NCBI GenBank assembly: GCA_964489425.1
Contig: CAZAYP010000009.1
Span: 38,349 to 102,348 of the forward strand
Origin: CAZAYP01 sp964489425 [NCBI: uncultured Verrucomicrobiota bacterium]
GTDB lineage: Bacteria > Verrucomicrobiota > Kiritimatiellia > RZYC01
Reading direction: 5' to 3'
Length of the DNA: 64,000 nt
Position numbers and translations under genes: made by a program. This document shows positions 37,130 through 44,902 of this stretch, one piece after another (positions within the stretch are counted from its first letter, which is position 1; the number at the start of each line of letters is the position of its first letter). Below the pieces are notes generated by a model, which worked only from the letters and a program-made list of their open reading frames with translations, made no database searches and had not been told where the DNA came from.

Positions 37130-37132
37130 TAT
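36930..37132. mobile_element. 203-bp MITE-like element, copy 1
   Basis: It starts ATACCACTTTTGCATGAG and ends CTCATGCGGGAATGGTAT (terminal inverted repeats, 18 bp, imperfect). Internal hairpins include CTCCTTTGCAAGGAG and GGCCGCAGGCC. It is exactly as long as, and about 90% identical to, 50132-50334. The right end overlaps the start codon (37131) of the C10 peptidase gene. No transposase is encoded, so mobilisation would need a helper. Confidence 0.88.
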
Positions 37133-38834
37133 GAGATGCTTAATTGCTGTACTGCTCGCCTTGCCGCTGATCGTTGCCGCACCAGCGCGGGCTGCGCCAG
37201 TGGACGTCCAGGATGCGCGGACCATGCTCTCCGGTTGGCTGGCCGAAGGCGGCCAGCGGCTTGGCGCCCGCCTGGCCGGGTTGCCGGCCACCCCAGCCAA
37301 CCACACCAACTTTTTTGTCTACAACCTTGATCCGGCCGGGTTCATCGTCACCGCGGCCGATGACTGGGTCGAGCCGGTCATCGCTTTTTCCGCCGACGGT
37401 TCCTTTGAGGCCTCGGCCGACAACCCGCTCTACGTGCTGCTGCAAAAAGACATGGCCGGACGCCAGGCCAGCGCCAGCCGCCTGGAATCGGACGTGGCGC
37501 GCCGCGATGCGACCACCCTGGCCGCAGCCGACTCCGCCGCCCTGGCCGCCGGGCGCGGCACCCAGCGCCGCTGGCAGGCCCTGGCCGCCGCGGCGGCGGA
37601 CGGCAAGACAGCAACGCCCGACGGCGCCAGCAGCATCTCGGACGTGCGCGTGGCCCCCCTGATGGCGAGCCGCTGGAACCAGAAGACCGCCCAGAGCGTG
37701 TCCTGCTACAATTACTATTGCCCGCCCGGGCCCGACGGCAGCGTCAACAACTACTACTGCGGCTGCGTGGCCACGGCCATGGGCCAGCTCATGCGCCACT
37801 GGCAGCACCCGGCCGCGGCCTACGGCCATGCCTACACCTACGCCAACATGCCGCTCAACCCCCAGACCGTGGCCCCGCTCACCGTCACTCACCGCCAGGC
37901 CATCGGCCGCCTGCTGCGCGATTGCGGCACCGCGGTCAGCATGTCGTACGGGTCCGGCGGCTCCTCGGCCAACATGCTGATCGTGGACACCGCCCTCACC
38001 GGCACGTTCGGCTTCAGCAACGTGCGCGACATCTACCGCAGCGGCGGCACCGACGCCGCCACGCGCGCCCAGGTGCTGCGCTCCAACCTGGCCGGCGGCT
38101 GGCCGGTGATGCTGGGCATCAGCCGCAGCGGCAGCGGCCACGCCGTGATCGCGGACGGCTTCGGCTACAGCAGCGGCACGCTCTACTACCACATCAACAT
38201 GGGCTGGGGCGGCAGCTACGATGCCTGGTACAACCTCCCCACCATTGATTCTTATTACACCTACGACACGGTCGGCCTGCTCGTTTACAATGTCTACCCC
38301 AGCGGCAGCGGCGAGATCATCGCCGGCCGCGTCACGGATCCCGAGGGCGAGCCGGTGGACGACGTGACGGTGACCGCCACCGGCGGCTACACCGCCACGA
38401 CCGGCACCAACGGCTACTACGGCATCCGCGTGCCCAGCGCCGCCACCTACAGCCTCACCGCCACCAAGAGCGGCTTCGAGAGCGCGACTTCCAACCACAT
38501 CACCGTGGGCACCTCGTCCACTTCCTATAGCGGAACGTGCGGCAACTATTTCGGCGCGGATTTCACCCTCACGGAAATCACGTTCACCTTCACCGCGTTT
38601 GCCCTGACCAACCAGGTGGTGGTGCGCTGGACCGATCCCGCGCAGTGTGGCGCCAGCAACAACACCGTGCACGTGCGCTACAGCACCAGCGATTACCCCA
38701 CGTCGGTCACCCACGGCACCGAGCTGTACACCGGCACCAACCGCCTGTTCAATCACTCCGGGCTGACCTCCGGCCAGGCCTACTACTACACCATCTGGCT
38801 CAGCCACGACGGGTCCACGTTCTTCGTGCCGTGA
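37131..38834 (+). CDS. Exported C10 (streptopain-like) cysteine peptidase
   Basis: 567 residues from ATG 37131, which begins a clear signal peptide (MRCLIAVLLALPLIVAAPARA); the frame runs further upstream through the mobile element but is not protein-like there. A propeptide (about 20-160, with NTFFVYNLDPAGFIVTAADD-like FFVYNL...GFIVTAADDW) precedes the catalytic domain. YYCGCVATAMGQLMRHW holds the nucleophile Cys212, SGHAVIADGF the catalytic His337, and YYHINMGWGGSYDAWYNL the conserved C10 end. A carboxypeptidase-regulatory-like domain (GRVTDPEGEPVDDVTVTAT) and a fibronectin-like domain follow. Secreted peptidase, probably autoactivated by prodomain removal. No good Shine-Dalgarno is visible, since the region upstream is the inserted element. 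Confidence 0.92.
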   Translation: MRCLIAVLLALPLIVAAPARAAPVDVQDARTMLSGWLAEGGQRLGARLAGLPATPANHTNFFVYNLDPAGFIVTAADDWVEPVIAFSADGSFEASADNPLYVLLQKDMAGRQASASRLESDVARRDATTLAAADSAALAAGRGTQRRWQALAAAAADGKTATPDGASSISDVRVAPLMASRWNQKTAQSVSCYNYYCPPGPDGSVNNYYCGCVATAMGQLMRHWQHPAAAYGHAYTYANMPLNPQTVAPLTVTHRQAIGRLLRDCGTAVSMSYGSGGSSANMLIVDTALTGTFGFSNVRDIYRSGGTDAATRAQVLRSNLAGGWPVMLGISRSGSGHAVIADGFGYSSGTLYYHINMGWGGSYDAWYNLPTIDSYYTYDTVGLLVYNVYPSGSGEIIAGRVTDPEGEPVDDVTVTATGGYTATTGTNGYYGIRVPSAATYSLTATKSGFESATSNHITVGTSSTSYSGTCGNYFGADFTLTEITFTFTAFALTNQVVVRWTDPAQCGASNNTVHVRYSTSDYPTSVTHGTELYTGTNRLFNHSGLTSGQAYYYTIWLSHDGSTFFVP

Positions 38835-38869
38835 CCTGGCCGGCATCCGAGGTAGCGCAGGAATCCCAG

Positions 38870-39772
38870 TCAGCGCTCGTGCCAGCGGGCGGCAAAGAAG
38901 CCCCAGGCCACCCCGATGACGGCGCCGGCGCCATGGACGTAGTTGGCCATGCCGCCGAGCAAGCCGGTGAACCCCAGCAGCAGCCAGATCAGCATCATGG
39001 CCGCGGTGGACGGGTGCAGGCGCAAGCCGCATCCCGGGTCCAACCGGCCGCGGATCCACACGTAGCCCAGCAGGCCGAACACCACGCCGGACATGCCGCC
39101 GAAATGCGGCCCGCTCATCAAAAACTGGGCCAGGTTGGGAATGACGGCCAGGACCAGCACCATCAGGCCCAGGCGCCAGGACCCCAGGCCGCGTTCCAGC
39201 CCGCCGCCAAGATCGTAGAGCCACATCATGTTGAACAGCAGGTGCATGATGCCGAAATGCAGGAAAATGGGCGTCACCAGCCGCCACACCTGCCCGTGCC
39301 GCACCTCCACGAGCCCGCGGTACCAGGCCACGGCGCCATTTTCCGAGGTGTACCGCGCGATGGAAAAATAGTTCACGGCCTGCGGGTTCTGGCCAAAGTC
39401 CGTGGCCAGCGCCACCAGCACGCTGAGGGCGATCAGCGCCAGCGTCAGGGGGCGGCGCGCGCGGCCAGAGGCCTCCGGCCACAGGCGGTCCCGGTCGAAC
39501 AGGTTGCGCGCCCGGGCCTGGGCCTGCGCATTTTCCTCGCGCGCCCGATCGCGGGCCGCGGCCGGGGCGGCGCGGAATTGTTCCGCCTCGGGCCAGGCGC
39601 GGTACTGGTCCAGCAGGTTGCGGGCGCGGGGCAGGTCATCCTCGTCTTCCACCCAGATGGCCCAGCGCGCATCCGGCTCCTTCTCGCAATGGTTGCGGAT
39701 GGCCTGGGTGTACAGGTAATCGCTGAACACCTCGGCCTGCCGCTCGTCGATAAAATCCGCTATTTTGCGCAT
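38870..39772 (-). CDS. Rhomboid-family intramembrane serine protease (GlpG-like)
   Basis: 300 residues. The N-terminal cytoplasmic domain (WAIWVEDEDDLPRARNLL) is GlpG-like. An internal near-duplication is visible: RARNLLDQYRAWPEAEQF (about 49-66) and RARNLFDRDRLWPEASGR (about 87-104). Six membrane segments follow from residue 108. Catalytic Ser228 lies in GMSGVVFGLLGY, His280 in ANYVHGAGAVIG, and oxyanion residues His177 and Asn181 in HLLFNMMW, all as in GlpG. It should cleave single-pass membrane proteins at the inner membrane. It is convergent with the C10 peptidase gene (35-nt gap). Substrates are unknown. Confidence 0.96.
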   Translation of the reverse strand: MRKIADFIDERQAEVFSDYLYTQAIRNHCEKEPDARWAIWVEDEDDLPRARNLLDQYRAWPEAEQFRAAPAAARDRAREENAQAQARARNLFDRDRLWPEASGRARRPLTLALIALSVLVALATDFGQNPQAVNYFSIARYTSENGAVAWYRGLVEVRHGQVWRLVTPIFLHFGIMHLLFNMMWLYDLGGGLERGLGSWRLGLMVLVLAVIPNLAQFLMSGPHFGGMSGVVFGLLGYVWIRGRLDPGCGLRLHPSTAAMMLIWLLLGFTGLLGGMANYVHGAGAVIGVAWGFFAARWHER

Positions 39773-39868
39773 GCCGGCTAAATCGCTTGTTGGCGGCGGA
39801 ACCTAGCACAATGCGGGGGCCGCGTAAATCGCAAAGGATGCCCCGGGCGCGCGCCCTGGATTACCCTC

Positions 39869-40075
39869 AATTCAGCATTTGAATTAACTACGAAACACGC
39901 GCATAACGCGAAATTCGTTACCGCAGAAAGAGGAACGGGCGAACAAGTTGAGAATAACATCCTTCACCTGTTGGGTGCAGGAAGCATTCGAGCCATTGCC
40001 GTACATATTTAGCAGAGAGTCAAAGTGATGCATTCGCGTGTTTCGCGTGATTCGTAGTTCATCTGCTCTTTCCAG
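39869..40075. repeat. Dispersed gene-end repeat, copy 2 of 3 (inverted)
   Basis: Reverse complement of 8179-8390 over its whole length, starting AATTCAGCATTTGAATTAAC and ending CATCTGCTCTTTCCAG. It lies 2 nt beyond the stop of the rRNA methyltransferase gene (40078) and about 100 nt upstream of the rhomboid start, filling most of the interval 39773-40077. Confidence 0.87.
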
Positions 40076-40077
40076 GA

Positions 40078-41259
40078 TTACGGAACATGCTGCAGCCAGG
40101 CCAGGGTTTCAAATCCGTAGGTGCGGGGGAACATGTCCAGCAACTGCAGCGACTGAACGCCAAAGCCCGCCGCCGCCAGCAGGGCCAGGTCCCGCGCCAG
40201 GGTGTCCGGCGCACAGGAAATGCACAGCAGGTCGCGCGGCGCCATGCGCTCAAGGGCCGCGACCACCGGACGCTCCAACCCGCGCCGCGGCGGGTCCAGG
40301 ATGACCAGGGTTTGTTCCGGCGCGCCCGGAAACCCAGCCAGCCCGCGCTCCGCCGGCGCCGCGATGAACTGGAGCGCCGGCAGGTTCCAGGCCTGCGCAT
40401 TCTGGAACGCCGCATCAATGGCGGCCGCGGCGGTATCCACGCCGCGCACGTGGCGGACCCCGGCCCGCCCGGCCAGCAACGCGAACAGCCCTGCTCCGCA
40501 ATAGAGGTCCATGACCGCCTGGGGCTGCAGGGTCTCGATTTTTTCCAGCACCTGGGCCGCCAGCAGGGTGGCCACGGGCGGGTTGACCTGCCAGAACCCC
40601 GCGGCCGGCACGCGCATGGGGCCCCACGGGGTGGTCTCGGTCAGCCAATGGTCGCGCTCAGGCCGACCCCAGGATGTCACCGCGCCATCCGTCTGCGTGC
40701 AGCGCAGGGTCAGCGTGGCGCGCTGGAGCGCTTGCGCCTGGTAATCCTGAAGCCGGACCGCGGCCAGCGCCGTGTTGATCGGCGCCTGCGCCAGGGGGCA
40801 CTGGGGCACATCGACCACGGTAGCGTTGTCGGCGGCCACGTATCCCAGCACCGGGCCGCCGGCCTGATGGGCAGCGTGCAGGACCACCTTGTTGCGGTAT
40901 CCCAGGGGCTCGGGGGCGGACTGCGGCGGGAGCGCCGGCGCCATAGCCAGCCGGCCGATTTTGCGCAACACATCGAGCAACTGCGCCTGCTTGAGCGCCA
41001 CTTCGTCCGGGTAGCGCACATGCTGGTAGCAGCACCCGGGACAGGCGCGCGCCAGCGGGCAGGCCGGCGCCACGCGCGCCGGCGCCGCATCCAGCACCTC
41101 CACGAGGTCCGCCTCGGCAAACCGCGCCTTGCGCAAGCGGATCTCCGCCAGCACCGTCTCCCCCGGCAGGGTGTGCGGCACGAATACCACCAGGCCGTCG
41201 TGGCGGGCCACGCCCGCGCCGCGGTAGGCCACGTCCAGGATATTCAGCTTGATTGCCAT
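40078..41259 (-). CDS. TrmA/RlmD-family RNA (uracil-5-)-methyltransferase with TRAM domain
   Basis: 393 residues from ATG 41259 (AAGG 8 nt upstream); the open frame runs further upstream antisense to rsmG but is not coding there. A TRAM domain (1-55) precedes the Fe-S cluster cysteines in CPLARACPGCCYQH plus a later Cys in VPQCPLA. The SAM site is DLYCGAGLFALLAG, motif IV is DPPRRGLE, and the catalytic Cys is in ISCAPDTLARDL. It methylates C5 of a uridine in rRNA or tRNA; the 23S rRNA target (RlmD/RlmC type) is the likeliest, but the family cannot be resolved by eye. It is 19 nt downstream of rsmG. Confidence 0.92.
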   Translation of the reverse strand: MAIKLNILDVAYRGAGVARHDGLVVFVPHTLPGETVLAEIRLRKARFAEADLVEVLDAAPARVAPACPLARACPGCCYQHVRYPDEVALKQAQLLDVLRKIGRLAMAPALPPQSAPEPLGYRNKVVLHAAHQAGGPVLGYVAADNATVVDVPQCPLAQAPINTALAAVRLQDYQAQALQRATLTLRCTQTDGAVTSWGRPERDHWLTETTPWGPMRVPAAGFWQVNPPVATLLAAQVLEKIETLQPQAVMDLYCGAGLFALLAGRAGVRHVRGVDTAAAAIDAAFQNAQAWNLPALQFIAAPAERGLAGFPGAPEQTLVILDPPRRGLERPVVAALERMAPRDLLCISCAPDTLARDLALLAAAGFGVQSLQLLDMFPRTYGFETLAWLQHVP

Positions 41260-41278
41260 GATGATGCCTTGCCCCGGG

Positions 41279-41989
41279 TTACAACGGATGGCGGCCGGCC
41301 TGGCCGGCCGCGCGCGGGTAGTCCGGCGGCGTGGGCCGGGATTTGACGACCACGACCAGCGCCGTGTCCACATCCAGGCCGGGCAGTGCCGGCCGCAGCA
41401 CGGGCGGGTCGCCGCCCAGGACCGCCAGCGCGCGGCCGGACTCGGCGATCTCGCGCGCGGCGGCCCGGCCCTTGAGCGCCAGGAGCCGCCCGCCCTCGCG
41501 CAGCAGCGGCAAGGCCAGCTCCAGCAGTTCGCGCAGCGGCGCCACGGCCCGGGCCACCACCGCGTCACACCCCGCGCGCTGCGCGGGGTCCCGGCCCAGG
41601 GTTTCGGCGCGCGCGTTGACTACCCGCACGTGGGCCAGGCCCAGGCGCGCGCAGGCCGTCTCGAGGAAAACGGCTTTTTTGCGGGTGGCTTCCAGCAGGA
41701 TGAACTGGCAGTCCGGCAGCCGCAGGGCCAGGGGGATGCCCGGCGCGCCGCCGCCGCTGCCCAGATCCAGGACCAGCCGCGCATCGCCCAGTTCGGGGGC
41801 CAGGCTGAGGCTTTCGAGGATATGCCGCATCCAAGCCTCGTCCGGGTCGCGGATCGCGGTCAGGTTGAGGTTCCGGTTGGCCTCCAGGAGCAGTTCAAGA
41901 TAAGCGGCGCACCGGTCCAGGAGCGCAGGATCCAGAACCCAGCCCAACTGGCGGCAGGCCTCCATGAATCGTGGCGGCGGGCGGATCAT
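41279..41989 (-). CDS. rsmG: 16S rRNA (guanine-527-N7)-methyltransferase RsmG
   Basis: 236 residues. Family motifs in order: LNLTAIRDPDEAWMRHILESL, the SAM loop DLGSGGGAPGIPLAL, LLEATRKKAVFLE, and VARAVAPLRELLELALPLL. These match RsmG/GidB, which methylates G527 of 16S rRNA with S-adenosylmethionine. The extra C-terminal tail (about 20 residues, Pro/Ala-rich) exceeds the usual length. It overlaps the upstream hydrolase gene by 4 nt (ATGA) and is followed after 19 nt by another RNA methyltransferase gene, so it sits in a minus-strand operon. Confidence 0.95.
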   Translation of the reverse strand: MIRPPPRFMEACRQLGWVLDPALLDRCAAYLELLLEANRNLNLTAIRDPDEAWMRHILESLSLAPELGDARLVLDLGSGGGAPGIPLALRLPDCQFILLEATRKKAVFLETACARLGLAHVRVVNARAETLGRDPAQRAGCDAVVARAVAPLRELLELALPLLREGGRLLALKGRAAAREIAESGRALAVLGGDPPVLRPALPGLDVDTALVVVVKSRPTPPDYPRAAGQAGRHPL

Positions 41990-42879
41990 GGCGCATGGTC
42001 CGGGAGTTGGCGGATCCAGGCCAGGATCCGGGCCGCGGTGCGTTCTTCCCGGCCATGGAACCCATGGTCTGCCCCGCGCACCATCAGGATGTCCAGGCCG
42101 GCGCCAGGGGCTTGCCGGCGGAGGATGGCTGCCATCTCGGCCACAGGGCGGCAGGCGTACTCTTCTTCCGTTCCGAACACGGCCAGTTGCGGCACGCGCA
42201 CGCGCTGGAAATACCGCAGCGGCGCAGCGTAATTGAAGACCCGCGCCTCGACCTGGCGGGAATCGGCAACGCTCAGGAATCGGCGGGCGGAAAACCCCTG
42301 GCAGCCGGCGGGCAACCGCGTATCCCCCTGCCCGGTCCGCACCAGGCGGCGGGCGCGCGCCAGCCAGTAGCCGAAGCGCCGGCCGAGATCGCGCCGGGTG
42401 ATGGCCAGGTCATCCATGGGGCCCAGCAGGACCAGGCCGCGCACCGCGCGCGGCTGGCGCCGGGCCTGGTAGTAGACGATCTTCTGGCATCCGGTGCTGT
42501 GGCCGGCCAGCACGATATGGCGGTAGCCTTGCCGGCGGGCAAACGCCAGCGCGGCGTCCAGGTCGGCCAGGCAATCGTTGAACCGCTCGTCCAGCACGCC
42601 CTGGCCGCTGCCGCGGTTGTTGAAGCTCAGCACGTCCGGCCCGCCGGCAGCCGGCGCCGACAGGAACGCCTTCTTCAGCCGCGACCCGTGAAAGTTGCTG
42701 AACATGCCGTGCACGTACACCAGCAGCGTGGGCGCCAGCTTGCGGCCGTGGCTCCAGAACCCGTCCAGACGGACGCGGCCGCCGGCCACGGGGAACGCCA
42801 CCAAGGCGCCCTCCGCCTGCCACGGCTTCGCGGGAGCCACGCGGCGGGCAGCGTATTTTTTTACGCGCATGCCCGGCAT
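41986..42879 (-). CDS. Alpha/beta hydrolase
   Basis: About 297 residues from ATG 42879 (ATG 42870 also possible); the longer frame to 42933 would overlap the divergent promoter region. The nucleophile elbow is AGHSTGCQKIVYY (Ser), with an oxyanion HGMFSNFHG near the N-terminus, an acidic candidate in the FGTEEEYACRP region and catalytic His in RGADHGFHGRE. The layout resembles DUF1749/serine hydrolases acting on small esters or siderophore-like substrates; substrate unknown. First gene of the unit with rsmG and the RNA methyltransferase. Confidence 0.88.
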   Translation of the reverse strand: MPGMRVKKYAARRVAPAKPWQAEGALVAFPVAGGRVRLDGFWSHGRKLAPTLLVYVHGMFSNFHGSRLKKAFLSAPAAGGPDVLSFNNRGSGQGVLDERFNDCLADLDAALAFARRQGYRHIVLAGHSTGCQKIVYYQARRQPRAVRGLVLLGPMDDLAITRRDLGRRFGYWLARARRLVRTGQGDTRLPAGCQGFSARRFLSVADSRQVEARVFNYAAPLRYFQRVRVPQLAVFGTEEEYACRPVAEMAAILRRQAPGAGLDILMVRGADHGFHGREERTAARILAWIRQLPDHAP

Positions 42880-42931
42880 TAAAACCGGATTGGGGCAGAC
42901 ACGCAATGACTTACTTGCTAGAGTCGCGGCC

Positions 42932-43744
42932 ATGCATCGTCACAGGCATGGGTTGGTACGCCCCGGGGCCGGGCTGGGGCTGGGCCTGTGCCTGGCGTGG
43001 GCGGCGCACGCCGGCTGGCTGCTGGAAGGGCGGCTCACGATCCAGGCCGGCGGCCAGGGGCAATCCTTTCGCATCCAGGCCCTGCTGGATGGGCCGTGGA
43101 TCAAAATCGTCACCACGCCGTTCACCGGCCAGCCCAGCGACATCCTGTTCAACGCCGACACCGGCATCCTGCGGCAGCTCTACCACACGGACCGCGCCTA
43201 CTTCGAGGTGAACGGCCGGACGCTGCAGCGCGTGGGGTCCGGCATGCAGGCCGCGGTGGATTACGTCAAGATTGCCCTGGGCCGGCCGGCCACCAACGCC
43301 GCCACGGCCGCCGCGGCATGGAAAGCCCGCCACCCCGGCACGGAGCAGACCCTGGCCGGGCTGCGGTGCGTCGCCGTTGAGTGGCACCGGCCGCCGGCAG
43401 GATTCCAGGAGTGGTGGCTGGCGCCGTGGCCGGCCGCCGGCATGACGCGCGCGGAGTTCGAGCCGGTGATCCGGCTGGGCCGCTTTTACGAAGGGATCAT
43501 GGCCGCGCTGGACTACTGCCCGTGGGCGGCCGGGCTGCCGCGGTTCCCACTGGCCGGGCTGACCGGCGCGAGCGGCTACCCGGTCCAATCGCGGTACACC
43601 GAAGCCGGCCGGCCGTTGTGCGCGCTGAGCCTGGCCGCGCCCAAGTCCGGGCCCTTGAACGCGCAGGTGTTCGCGGTGCCGGCCGGGTATAAGCGGGTGT
43701 ACCTGCCCCGGACCACGGCCGCGCCGGGCCAGGCCGCCCGCTAG
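42932..43744 (+). CDS. Small exported protein, DUF4412-like
   Basis: 270 residues from ATG 42932. Signal peptide: GLGLGLCLAWAAHAG. The mature part (FRIQALLDGPWIKIVTT, ILFNADTGILRQLYHTDRAYFEV) reads like the lipocalin/LolA-like or DUF4412-type beta domains that carry a PxxxILFxxxTxxxxxxxHxxxxYxE pattern. Its start is 53 nt from the divergent hydrolase start, so the promoters overlap. Its stop codon overlaps the stop of the convergent dehydrogenase (shared CTAG at 43741-43744). Function unknown. Confidence 0.75.
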   Translation: MHRHRHGLVRPGAGLGLGLCLAWAAHAGWLLEGRLTIQAGGQGQSFRIQALLDGPWIKIVTTPFTGQPSDILFNADTGILRQLYHTDRAYFEVNGRTLQRVGSGMQAAVDYVKIALGRPATNAATAAAAWKARHPGTEQTLAGLRCVAVEWHRPPAGFQEWWLAPWPAAGMTRAEFEPVIRLGRFYEGIMAALDYCPWAAGLPRFPLAGLTGASGYPVQSRYTEAGRPLCALSLAAPKSGPLNAQVFAVPAGYKRVYLPRTTAAPGQAAR

Positions 43745-44724
43745 CCGACTTCCGGGATGGGCCAGAGGAACGTGCCCTTGGCCAGGAACCGTTCCGCCTG
43801 GTCAACGCTCTGGGCGGCCTTGCGCTCGACCGCTTCGCGCGTGTTGAACGCGTTGTGGGGGGTGATAATGACGTTCTCCATCTCGCGCAGGGCCAGGAGG
43901 GCCTCGAACTCGGCGTCCGGCTGGGTGCGGCCGGCGCGCAGCCACACGGCGAAATCGTGCTCGCGGTTGAGGACATCCAGCCCCACCCCGCCGAGGATGC
44001 CCGCGCGCAGCAGGCGCAGCAGGTCCGCGCAAGGCGACATCTCGCCGCGCGCAATGTTGATGAACAGGCAGCCGGGCTGCGCCGCCTGCATGCGCTCGTA
44101 GCTGAAATAAGCCACGTTATCCGGGGTCAGGTTCATGGCGCAGACGACGATGTCCGCGGCCGGCAGCCCCTGGTCGAAGCTCACGTAGCGGACATCCGCG
44201 TAGCGCGGCGCCACATCCACCCCCAGCACGGTCATGCCCAGGGCCCGGCCCAACTCCACCACCTGGTGGCCGATGTGGCCCACGCCGACCACCAGCAGGG
44301 TTTTCTCCAGCGTTTCGCGGCCGGTGATCCCGTCGCGGTGGAACGCGGCCATCTGGCGGACCTGCTGCGGCAGCTTGCGCAGCAGGGCCAGCCACAGCAG
44401 CAGGGCCTGCTCGGCCACGGCGCGCACGCAGTACTCGGGCAGGTAACCGCAGACCACCGGCCGGCCGGTGCGCTGGAGATACTCGGACAGGTGGTTGTAC
44501 CCGGCGCTGCGCGAAAGGATGGCGCGCAGCGCCGGCGCCCAGTCCACGGGGATGACCGACTGGGTGCGCAGGCTGATGATCGGCGCCGGGGGCGTGGCGT
44601 GGCCCGCCTCCTGGATGGTCTGGGCGGTGTAGCCGGCGCGAAACCGGGTGCCGGCATAGCGGCGCAACGCCTCCTGTTCCTCCTCGAACGCCTCGTAAAA
44701 AAACAGGTCAAACGCAGCAGTCAT
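43741..44724 (-). CDS. D-isomer-specific 2-hydroxyacid dehydrogenase
   Basis: 327 residues from ATG 44724, which GGAGG precedes by 7 nt. The NAD-binding fold has VVGVGHIGHQVVELGRALGM (GxGxxG), followed by the catalytic Arg in INIARGEM and His in VIITPHNAFNT; the substrate-domain phrase SRSAGYNHLS matches the family's (S)xGxDxxD. It oxidises or reduces a 2-hydroxy/2-oxo acid such as lactate, glycerate or phosphoglycerate; the substrate cannot be told. It is convergent with, and shares its last 4 nt with, the 42932 gene. It stands alone with no metabolic neighbours. Confidence 0.93.
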   Translation of the reverse strand: MTAAFDLFFYEAFEEEQEALRRYAGTRFRAGYTAQTIQEAGHATPPAPIISLRTQSVIPVDWAPALRAILSRSAGYNHLSEYLQRTGRPVVCGYLPEYCVRAVAEQALLLWLALLRKLPQQVRQMAAFHRDGITGRETLEKTLLVVGVGHIGHQVVELGRALGMTVLGVDVAPRYADVRYVSFDQGLPAADIVVCAMNLTPDNVAYFSYERMQAAQPGCLFINIARGEMSPCADLLRLLRAGILGGVGLDVLNREHDFAVWLRAGRTQPDAEFEALLALREMENVIITPHNAFNTREAVERKAAQSVDQAERFLAKGTFLWPIPEVG

Positions 44725-44796
44725 ACCCATTCCTCCGGTTGCCGGCCGCGGGCTGCATCCCAACAGCCAGACGGTTAACAAAATTGCAAATATCCA

Positions 44797-44824
44797 TTGA
44801 CGGAAGCATTATTGGCTATATATT
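44797..44824 (+). promoter_or_regulatory. Candidate sigma70 promoter of the channel operon
   Basis: TTGACG (44797-44802), a 16-nt spacer and TATATT (44819-44824), in an AT-rich stretch (44775-44860) unusual for this DNA. It is 79 nt upstream of the first gene of the MotA/ExbB-like operon. Predicted by eye only. Confidence 0.45.
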
Positions 44825-44902
44825 AGTACTTTATATAGAGAATACTGGCAACGTCAACGGCGCATCTGTTCGGTCACGGAACAATCAGATATTGAGGTAG
44901 AT

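Noticed and set aside
36873-37130. Longer start for the C10 peptidase
   Set aside because: The extension runs through the inserted 203-bp element and would place the signal peptide far inside the protein.
40078-41568. Longer frame of the RNA methyltransferase to 41568
   Set aside because: The upstream part is antisense to rsmG and lacks the TRAM start; ATG 41259 has a Shine-Dalgarno and begins the TRAM domain.
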